From Desulfuromonas soudanensis (GTDB lineage: Bacteria; Desulfobacterota; Desulfuromonadia; Desulfuromonadales; WTL), in assembly GCF_001278055.1 (NCBI RefSeq), contig NZ_CP010802.1, forward strand, positions 558,001 to 622,000: DNA of 64,000 nt, in the 5' to 3' direction. The notes below the pieces were generated by a model, which had not been told where the DNA came from, did no database searches, and was given only the letters and a program-made list of their open reading frames with translations. This document shows, one piece after another, positions 46,155-52,413 of the stretch. The translations under genes were made by a program, and so were the position numbers. Each line of letters starts with the position of its first letter. Positions within the stretch are counted from its first letter, which is position 1.

Positions 46155-48206
46155 ACCGGCGAAGGGGGTTTTATCAGTAACCGGCGACCTAAATACAGTG
46201 TCAAGCAGGAGATCTTTAAAATCAATGCTCTTCTGGCGTTGATTGTTTTGCTCGTCTTCGGGTTTTTTATTTCGACCACTCTTTATTTTTCCGAATTGTC
46301 CAAGTCCCGCGCCGTCATCAGCCGGACAAATCATTCGATCAATATTCTACTTAGCGGTTATTTTGATGAATTAATTAACACCATTCTCGTGTTCGAGGAA
46401 AACGAGAATGTCAGGGAGGCCATGTCCCTTGGTGAAGAGGCTCATCGAAAAATCCTGGATCAATACAAATCGATCCTCAAAGCCAATAAAAACGTCAGAC
46501 ATATCTATTCCGGTTACAAAAACAAACTGATGCTGATCAACGACTACCCGGTCGATAAAGGCTTCGATCCGACCGACCGTCCCTGGTACCGGGCGGCCAT
46601 GGCAAGCCGACCCGGGACGTCCATCGGTCTCCCCTACGAGGATTACATGACCGGGGAGCGGCTGATTTCCACCAGCCGGGCGCTCCGGCAGGCCGGGGGC
46701 GGATACGGCGGCGTCGTCAGCATCGACTGTTCCGTCAACCGGCTCGTCGACCTGATCGCCCAGCAGAACGAATACGAAACGGAATACAGTTTCGTCATGG
46801 ACCTCTCGGGGAAAATGATCGTCCATCCCGACCCGGCGCTCCTCGGGAAACCGATCGGGGAGATAACGGCCGCCTACGGCGAGGCGAGCAAGGGGGATTT
46901 CGACTTCCGCCTCGGCCGCCGGGAGTTTCTCGCCCACTTCAGCTCCCTCCCCTCCCTCGGCTGGATCGTCGTGACCGTGGTGGAAAGGACGGAAATCTTC
47001 CGCCCCTTCATATCGCAGGCTCTTTTTCTCATCGGCCTGACCGGCCTCATCGCCGTCTTCCTGGGGTCTTTGCAGAGCATTGTCCTGAGCCGGCGTCTCT
47101 CCCGCCCGCTGCTGGAGCTGGGAAAAAAAATCAAGGCGACCATCGCCGGGGAAGAGCCGGGGTCCGGCGAATACATCTATCCGAACAACGAATTCGGTGT
47201 TATGGCCTGGGAAATCGAGCAGTTGGCGGAAAAGGAACTCAACGCCAAAACCCGGAAACTTCAGGCCAGCGAAGAGAAGCACCGTCTCCTCATCGAGCAC
47301 ACCCTTTCGGCCGTGGCCGTTCACGATATCATCCTGGACGAAGGCGGAAAGCCGGTCGATTACGATTTCCAGAGCGCCAACCCGGCCTTCGAAATCCAGA
47401 CCGGGTTACGGGTGGCCGACATTCTGGGGCGCCGGGCCACCGAGGTCATGCCGGGCAACCCGACCCCCCCTTTTCTGGATATCTTCGGCCAGGTCGCCCT
47501 GACCGGCGGATCTGTCAGCTTCGAGGAGTATTGCCCGCCGCTCGGCCGGCACTATTTCATCAACGCCTATCGCCTGGGCGAGGGGCGCTTCGCCACCGTC
47601 TTCATGGACATTACCGACCGCAAGGAGGCGGAGGAGAGAATCCAGAAACTCGTCGCCCAGCTGGAAACCGAAAGGGATCTGGCCCAGAGCAATTCCCTGA
47701 CGGACAGCATGACCGGACTGTTCAATCGCCGGTTTTTCGACACGGCGTTACGGACGGAATTTTCCCGGCACAAACGGTTGGGGTCGCACCTCTCCCTGAT
47801 CATGCTCGACGTGGATCATTTCAAGAAATTTAACGACCGCTACGGTCATCTGGCCGGGGACGACTGCCTGCGCCGGATCGCCGAGGCCCTCAAGACCGTG
47901 GTCGAACGGGCCCCCGATATCGTCGCCCGCTACGGCGGCGAAGAGTTTGTCGCCCTCCTCCCCAATACCAACAGCCGGGGCGCCGCCCTCCTGGCCGGGC
48001 GCATCCGCGAAGCGGTGCTCAGGATGTGCCTCTCCCACGCCGACTCGGAGACGTCCGAGTTTGTCACCATCAGCCTCGGCGTGGCCACGGCGACGGATCA
48101 TCTCCTGACGGATGAAGGGGAGCTCGTCGCCCTGGCCGACCAGGCGCTGTACCAGGCCAAGACGAACGGCCGCAACCGCATCGAGGTCCTGACCGCCACC
48201 CTTTAA
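46151..48206 (+). CDS. Membrane diguanylate cyclase with Cache and PAS domains (apparent frameshift near the start)
   Basis: Residues encoded from about 46239 form an N-terminal membrane helix, a periplasmic Cache sensor (DRPWYRAAMASRPGTSIG), a second helix, a PAS domain and a GGDEF domain. The GGDEF part has GLFNRRFF, FKKFNDRYGHLAGD, the active GGEEF and an RAPD inhibitory site five residues before it. The Asp of GHLAGD is kept, so a c-di-GMP rather than hybrid cGAMP enzyme is inferred. The coupled ATG at 46151 reads nine codons and stops; dropping one base in the G5T4 run (46164-46172) joins it to the main frame. Otherwise the first standard in-frame start is TTG 46239. Confidence 0.82.
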
Positions 48207-48268
48207 GGTCGCCAGGCTCCGGCGCCCCCTCCCCCCCGTGCCCGGGGGCGTCCTCCCGAGGAGATTCC

Positions 48269-48673
48269 ATGCAACCGGCCACCATCGACAGCATCAACGC
48301 CATCCCCCTTCTGGTGACCCTCGGCATCCGCATCACCGCCTTCGGCCCCGACTTCGCCGAGATGGAGGCGACGGTGGACGAGCGTCACCTCAACTACTTC
48401 GGCAGCGCCCACGGCGGCCTCCTGGCCACCCTCGTCGATACCGCCTGCTTCTTCCCCGAACCCCTCCTCCCCGCCGGCCGCCAGGTGACGACCAGCCAGC
48501 TCACCGTCAACTACCTGCGCCCCGTATCCAGCGGCGACCGCCTGGTCGCCCGGTCGAAAATCCTCCACCTCGGACGGCGCACCGTCCACCTCGACGTCTC
48601 CGTCCGCAACCAGGACGGCGCCCTGGTCGTTCACGGCACCGCCACCCTCCTCGATGTCACACCGGCCCCCTGA
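48269..48673 (+). CDS. PaaI family hotdog thioesterase
   Basis: The 134-residue protein has a hotdog fold with the PaaI-type active loop NYFGSAHGGLLATLVDTAC (about residues 42-60), where Asp and the HGG turn act in thioester hydrolysis, and later YLRPVSSGD. It should cleave an acyl-CoA, possibly aromatic. It follows the diguanylate cyclase by 62 bases. A decayed copy of its last 36 codons lies at 54921-55040. Confidence 0.88.
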   Translation: MQPATIDSINAIPLLVTLGIRITAFGPDFAEMEATVDERHLNYFGSAHGGLLATLVDTACFFPEPLLPAGRQVTTSQLTVNYLRPVSSGDRLVARSKILHLGRRTVHLDVSVRNQDGALVVHGTATLLDVTPAP

Positions 48674-48714
48674 TAATCCAGAAGAAAAGCCCTTCGCCCT
48701 ACCCGTCTCTTCTC

Positions 48715-48815
48715 CTTCAGCCCCCCTCCTGGTTCAGGAGGGGCTGGGGGTGGTCAGGTGTGATTGCCGGCAACCACCCCCCGACCCCCTCCTTAACAAA
48801 GGAGGGGGGGCTGTT
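48715..48815. repeat. CTCCTGGTTCAGGAG / CCTTAACAAAGG dispersed repeat, copy in 3' spacer
   Basis: It consists of a CCCCTCCTGGTTCAGGAGGGG hairpin, a GGGGGTGGTCAGG...CCGGCAACCACCCCCC middle, and a second hairpin CCCCCTCCTTAACAAAGGAGGGG. The two hairpins and the GGTGGT/ACCACC middle can pair. Spurious frames reading PPPDPLLNKGG come from it. Confidence 0.85.
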
Positions 48816-48865
48816 TTATTCATCTTCGTCGCGTCGTCGCGTGAAACCAGCCCTTGACGTTGCTC

Positions 48866-48957
48866 CCCTCCTGGTTCAGGAGGGGCTGGGGGTGGTCAGG
48901 TTTACCAGCAACCACCCCCCGGCCCCCTCCTTAACAAAGGAGGGGGAGCTGTTTTAT
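48866..48957. repeat. CTCCTGGTTCAGGAG / CCTTAACAAAGG dispersed repeat, second copy
   Basis: It has the same two-hairpin layout as 48715-48815. The two copies are linked by a short unit ATTCATCTTCGTCGCGTCG-type that itself recurs at 48825, 48957 and 49795. Confidence 0.85.
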
Positions 48958-49037
48958 TCATCTTCGTCGCGTCGTCGCGTGAAACCTGCCCTTGACTATC
49001 GCTCTTTTGGCCATGGCCCTATGATAGCAAAAAACGA

Positions 49038-49066
49038 TTGCACACGTGCAGGTCATCTGCTAAATT
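49038..49066 (+). promoter_or_regulatory. Promoter and possible operator of hicAB
   Basis: TTGCAC at 49038-49043 and TAAATT at 49061-49066 are 17 bases apart. TGCAC-AC-GTGCA at 49039-49050 is an inverted repeat over the -35 box and is a likely HicB site. Confidence 0.6.
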
Positions 49067-49076
49067 CGAGGCATGA

Positions 49077-49331
49077 ATGAACAGTCAGCATCGCAAAACG
49101 CTACTGGCGTTATTCGCCCAGCCCGTCCCGGCCAATCTGGAATGGCGGCGCATCGAGGCCCTGTTTCTTGCCCTTGGCGCAGAAATGGTCGAAGGGGCCG
49201 GGTCACGAGTGGCTTTCGTGCTCCATGACCGGCGGGCCGACTTTCATCGTCCGCATCCCGGCAAGGAAGCAAAACGTTACCAAGTGCGGGCGGCGCGGGA
49301 ATTTCTCGAAGCTGCAGGAGTCACCTTATGA
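49077..49331 (+). CDS. hicA: HicA-type mRNA interferase toxin
   Basis: The 84-residue protein has the double-stranded RNA-binding-like HicA fold: WRRIEALFLALGAEMVEGAGSRV, then FHRPHPGKEAKRYQVRAAREFLEAAGV, with the His in RPHPGKE at the usual catalytic place. HicA cuts mRNA and stops growth unless bound by HicB. It is slightly longer than minimal HicA, like the HI1419-type branch. It overlaps hicB by four bases. Confidence 0.9.
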   Translation: MNSQHRKTLLALFAQPVPANLEWRRIEALFLALGAEMVEGAGSRVAFVLHDRRADFHRPHPGKEAKRYQVRAAREFLEAAGVTL

Positions 49332-49657
49332 GCAAACCCCTTACCTATAACGGCTACGCGGCGCACGTCGAGTTTGACGCCGAAGATCGGTTGTTTGTCG
49401 GCCGCATCGCCGGGATCATCGACATCGTCACCTTTCACGGTGAATCGGTGACGGAGCTGGAGCAGGCATTTCAGGCTGCCGTCGACGATTACCTCCTTAT
49501 GTCCGAGAAACTCGGACGCAAACCGCAAAAACCCTGCTCCGGCAAGCTTATGCTGCGCATCCCCCCGGAAGTCCATGCGCACGCGGTGATGATGGCCGCG
49601 GCGCACGGCAAGAGTCTGAACCAGTGGGCAGCGGATGTGCTGGCCAAAGCGGAGTAG
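49328..49657 (+). CDS. hicB: HicB-type antitoxin
   Basis: The 109-residue protein has the partial RNase H-like HicB domain (YNGYAAHVEFDAEDRLFVGRIAGIIDIVTFHGESVTELEQAFQ) and a C-terminal ribbon-helix-helix (GKLMLRIPPEVHAHAVMMAAAHGKSLNQWAADVL) for DNA binding. It should neutralise HicA and repress the operon. The ATG overlaps the hicA stop. Confidence 0.92.
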   Translation: MSKPLTYNGYAAHVEFDAEDRLFVGRIAGIIDIVTFHGESVTELEQAFQAAVDDYLLMSEKLGRKPQKPCSGKLMLRIPPEVHAHAVMMAAAHGKSLNQWAADVLAKAE

Positions 49658-49687
49658 ACAATCTGGAAAACTGGGGAGTGTCCCGAA

Positions 49688-49787
49688 TTTCCTTCAGCCC
49701 CCCTCCTGGTTCAGGAGGGGCTGGGGGTGGTCAGGTTTACCGGCAACCACCCCCCGACCCCCTCCTTAACAAAGGAGGGGGAGCTGT
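49688..49787. repeat. CTCCTGGTTCAGGAG / CCTTAACAAAGG dispersed repeat, third local copy
   Basis: It has the same two-hairpin unit as at 48715 and 48866, again followed by the ATTCATCTTCGCCGCGTCG-type linker. It lies just after hicB. Confidence 0.85.
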
Positions 49788-49881
49788 TTTATTCATCTTC
49801 GCCGCGTCGTCGCGTGAAACCAGCCCATTGCCCTTTTGATTTGCAGGTTGTAATCTACCATCCGAAACCAGACCTTTTTCC

Positions 49882-50335
49882 TCACGCGACGCCGCAACGA
49901 CGCAACGCTGTTGGGTCAAGGTCAAAACCAGGATTGTAGATTCTCGTTGCGTCGTCGCGTCGTCGCGTGAAACCGGATTTTGCAGTGCCTTGCGTTGCTT
50001 CTGAGTATTTGGGGCGATTCTCACGGCATGATCCATAACCAGAAACCCAGAATCTTTGCCTCACGCGACGCCGCAACGACGCAACGCTTTTGGGTCAAGG
50101 TCAAAACCAGGATTGTAGATTCTCGTTGCGTCGTCGCGTCGTCGCGTGAAACCGGATTTTGCAGTGCCTTGAGTTGCTTCTGAGTATTTGGGGCGATTCT
50201 CACGGCATGATCCATAACCAGAAACCCAGAATCTTTGCCTCACGCGACGCCGCAACGACGCAACGCTTTTGGGTCAAGGTCAAAACCAGGATTGTAGATT
50301 CTCGTTGCGTCGTCGCGTCGTCGCGTGAAACCGGC
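49882..50335. repeat. 179-base tandem repeat, about 2.5 units
   Basis: Units start at 49882, 50061 and 50240, exactly 179 bases apart. Each begins CTCACGCGACGCCGCAACG and contains the near-inverted CGTTGCGTCGTCGCGTCG about 65 bases on, then a unique stretch GTATTTGGGGCGATTCTCAC. Units 1-2 and 2-3 differ at only a few bases, so the expansion is recent. Short frames inside it are not genes. Confidence 0.9.
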
Positions 50336-50402
50336 CTTTGAGCAGCATCATCGCCCGAGAGATTAAAGGCATTAAAAATCGCCCCTCTTCCCAGCAAATT
50401 TC

Positions 50403-50431
50403 TTGACCTCCCCTCCCTGAAGTCGTAAGGT
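50403..50431 (+). promoter_or_regulatory. Promoter of the second GEMM-I riboswitch transcript
   Basis: TTGACC at 50403 and TAAGGT at 50426 are 17 bases apart. The order of bases resembles the promoter of the first riboswitch at 45547, so promoter and aptamer appear to have been copied together. Confidence 0.65.
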
Positions 50432-50455
50432 CTACGGCAACATTAAAATATCTTT

Positions 50456-50545
50456 CACCCCGCCGAAAAGGCAAAGCCGGAGCGATCCGGCGACGCAATG
50501 CAACAGGTCCGTTTCGGCGGACGGCTGAGCTGTCGAAGGGGGTGG
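50456..50545 (+). ncRNA. GEMM-I riboswitch, copy 2, ahead of mutT
   Basis: The core elements are AAGGCAAAGCC, a GGAGCGATCC-tipped hairpin, GCGACGCAAT, a second hairpin GTCCGTTTCGGCGGAC, and a closing stem of CACCCC with GGGGTG. It aligns along its whole length with the copy at 45601. One hallmark base differs (GACGCAAT for GACGCAAA), which may change affinity. Confidence 0.78.
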
Positions 50546-50570
50546 GTTGCCGGGGATGGCGAGGGATGCG

Positions 50571-50608
50571 GCACTCATCTACTTAATTGGAGGCGGGTGC
50601 TTTTTTTG
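50571..50608 (+). terminator. Riboswitch expression-platform terminator, copy 2
   Basis: GCACTC pairs with GGGTGC (one wobble) plus a short inner extension, followed by seven T residues. It lies between the aptamer and the mutT start and is weaker than the copy at 45716. Confidence 0.7.
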
Positions 50609-50634
50609 TGGGGATTTTTTGCCCGAGGGGTTGG

Positions 50635-51048
50635 ATGAAACACCTTCACGTCACCTGCGCCATCATCGAACGGGACGGGCTTGTCCTGGCCGCCCAGCGC
50701 AGCGCCGCCATGAGCCTGCCCCTCAAGTGGGAGTTTCCCGGGGGGAAGATCGATCCGGGGGAGACTCCCGAGGAGTGTTTGAGGCGGGAGCTTGTGGAGG
50801 AGATGGGGGTTCGCGTTCGCGTGGGGGAGAGTTTGCCGGCCAGCACTCATCGGTATCCGACTTTTACCGTGACGCTTTATCCGTTTGTTTGTTCCATTGA
50901 AGCGGGGGAGATTGTTCTTCACGAGCATGCTGCGGTGAGTTGGCTGCCGGTGGGGGAGTTGCGTACTCTTGATTGGGCTGAGGCGGATTTGCCGGTGATT
51001 GAGTCATACATAGCGGTGAGTGTTGGGGTTGGTGGAGCTGTATGCTGA
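50635..51048 (+). CDS. mutT: NUDIX hydrolase, MutT-like (8-oxo-dGTP diphosphatase family)
   Basis: The 137-residue protein has a complete NUDIX box, GGKIDPGETPEECLRRELVEEMGV (about residues 38-61), after KWEFP, and the later WLPVGEL. MutT proteins cleave 8-oxo-dGTP to stop oxidative mutation; related forms act on other nucleotides. ATG 50635 follows GAGGGG and a riboswitch terminator, so expression should answer to a cyclic dinucleotide. Its last about 50 codons plus about 90 bases of 3' flank are duplicated at 51994-52247. Confidence 0.9.
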   Translation: MKHLHVTCAIIERDGLVLAAQRSAAMSLPLKWEFPGGKIDPGETPEECLRRELVEEMGVRVRVGESLPASTHRYPTFTVTLYPFVCSIEAGEIVLHEHAAVSWLPVGELRTLDWAEADLPVIESYIAVSVGVGGAVC

Positions 51049-51138
51049 GTGAAAGTTACCCGGAATCCCAATGGAAAAAACCGCTAAGTTCTAGAGCCGT
51101 AACGTTGCGGGATATTTTTAGGTCACCCTGGAAAAACG
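50885..51138. repeat. 254-base direct repeat, copy A (mutT tail and 3' flank)
   Basis: From TTGTTCCATTGAA to GGAAAAACG this stretch is repeated at 51994-52247 with the same length and scattered substitutions. It ends with GGTCACCCTGGAAAAACG. Confidence 0.85.
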
Positions 51139-51229
51139 GACGGTATTTATATTGTCAGCTGTTGATGTCGCGACCCCTATGCATATCTGGTTATCCTCTG
51201 CGTTCGCAAGCCTCTAGTAAGGAGGGGAA

Positions 51230-51730
51230 ATGAGCTCCCAGTCCAACCGATATTGGGGCATCGCCTTGCTTTCGACCTTAGTTTTTTGCGGCTGTATGCT
51301 TCCGCTAAATGCTCCAACAGGAGAAATTCCGATCGCGTTACTGCATAATTCATATTCCTGCGAAACTTCGGATGAGGAGGCTAAGCTTACCGTTATCTCA
51401 GATCAAAACACATACGAGGGGTTATGGCGTCGCATCAATCGGTCATCACTGATGCCGCCATCAATACCGGGAACAAATTTTAAACGGTATGTACTTGTCT
51501 TGGTTGAGTTGGGTCGCCGAAATAACGCTGGGTATGGGCTGATATTGAGTGCATCTGATGCAACAATTAATAGTGGGGAGGTGACTCTGCCTGTGACTGC
51601 AATCACCCCTCAGTCCGAAACTTTCACACCCCAGGTGATGGTTTCGCCTTGCTTATTGGTACAGATAAATCGACAAGGTGTCGACACTGTGAATGCTTTG
51701 GGTATAACCCGCCAAGTTGCCCCAAATTGA
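51230..51730 (+). CDS. Putative lipoprotein with a PrcB-like C-terminal domain
   Basis: The 166-residue protein has a hydrophobic signal (IALLSTLVFCGC) ending in cysteines, suggesting a lipoprotein, though the lipobox is not ideal. The second half (RYVLVLVELGRRNNAGYGLILSAS...PQVMVSPCLLVQI) follows the pattern of the PrcB C-terminal domain: a strand, a GY turn and a final TxPxxLVxI. ATG 51230 sits after TAAGGAGGGG. It lies between two copies of the mutT tail and has lower GC than the core, pointing to insertion there. Confidence 0.6.
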   Translation: MSSQSNRYWGIALLSTLVFCGCMLPLNAPTGEIPIALLHNSYSCETSDEEAKLTVISDQNTYEGLWRRINRSSLMPPSIPGTNFKRYVLVLVELGRRNNAGYGLILSASDATINSGEVTLPVTAITPQSETFTPQVMVSPCLLVQINRQGVDTVNALGITRQVAPN

Positions 51731-51898
51731 GCAAAATGCAGGGAGGGTCTCCGTTCCAGGAGGTCCTCTGGGGACACTCTATCTTGGAGTCTGGGGGACG
51801 CAGGGGATTCGTTGACTCAAAAAAGGGCCAGTGACTTATGAGCGACACAAGGGGAGTGCGCCGACGGGTGCATGAGAAATTATAACTCTATTTATTGA

Positions 51899-51985
51899 CC
51901 CCAAAAATCGACCTATAAGGTCATTTGAGAGGTTGTTTTTGGCTCTTTTTTCCTGCTTTACAGGTAGTTGTCTTGGTCCGACCCC
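51899..51985. repeat. Left copy of a long imperfect inverted repeat
   Basis: From CCCCAAAAATCGACCTATAAGG to CTTGGTCCGACCCC the sequence matches the reverse complement of 59493-59580. Conserved blocks are CAAAAAT, CCTATAAGG, TTACAG and CTTGGTCCGACC. The rest of 51731-51993 has no gene. Confidence 0.65.
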
Positions 51986-51993
51986 GAAATGCT

Positions 51994-52247
51994 CTTGTTT
52001 GTTCCATTGAATCGGGGGAGATTGTTCTTCACGAGCATGCTGCGGTGAGTTGGTTGCCTGCGGGGGAGTTGCATACTCTTGATTGGGCTGAGGCGGATTT
52101 GCCGGTTATCGAATCTTACATGGCGGTGAGTGTTGGGGTTGCTGGTGCGGTGGGTTAAGTGAAGGATCCTCGGAGTTTCAATGGAGTAACCGTTGGGTAC
52201 TATAACCGCAACGATGCGGGATTTTTTCAGGTCACCGTGGAAAAACG
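51994..52247. pseudogene. Duplicated 3' end of mutT with flank, copy A'
   Basis: This is the second copy of the 254-base repeat. The frame still reads like the last 50 codons of MutT (EIVLHEHAAVSWLPAGEL) but has no NUDIX box and no start, so it is a gene fragment. Confidence 0.8.
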
Positions 52248-52311
52248 ATTGGGGGGTTTCATTTGAACGATCAACACGGTCAGAAGTTGAGACGTGACCC
52301 CTCCGAATGAC
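52238..52311. repeat. Direct repeat B, left copy
   Basis: GGAAAAACGATT...GATCAACACGGTCAGAAGTTGAG...GTGACCCCTCCGAATGACC is repeated at 55048-55119 with a few changes. It overlaps the end of repeat A', and together the copies bracket the ATPase gene. Confidence 0.8.
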
Positions 52312-52413
52312 CGCATTTTTTGGAGTGGAGAAGTTGTGTATACGGCATCGCGCCGAAAATCCCGCTATTATGTGGGTACATCTTGATATTGTTCGGCAAA
52401 AAAGGGGGTTCAA

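Noticed and set aside
46151-48206. Hybrid (cGAMP-making) GGDEF enzyme
   Set aside because: The Asp of GHLAGD is present, where hybrid enzymes have a changed residue, so a normal diguanylate cyclase is favoured.
48654-48857. Small proteins reading PPPDPLLNKGG and similar (also at 49624 and 49727)
   Set aside because: These frames are translations of the dispersed two-hairpin repeat and are not genes.
49882-50335. Possible CRISPR array
   Set aside because: The unit is 179 bases with near-identical whole units, no unique spacers and no cas genes nearby; it is an ordinary tandem repeat.
51899-51985. Integron attC site
   Set aside because: No GTTRRRY/RYYYAAC core pair is seen and no integrase gene is present; the match is only to the other long inverted repeat.
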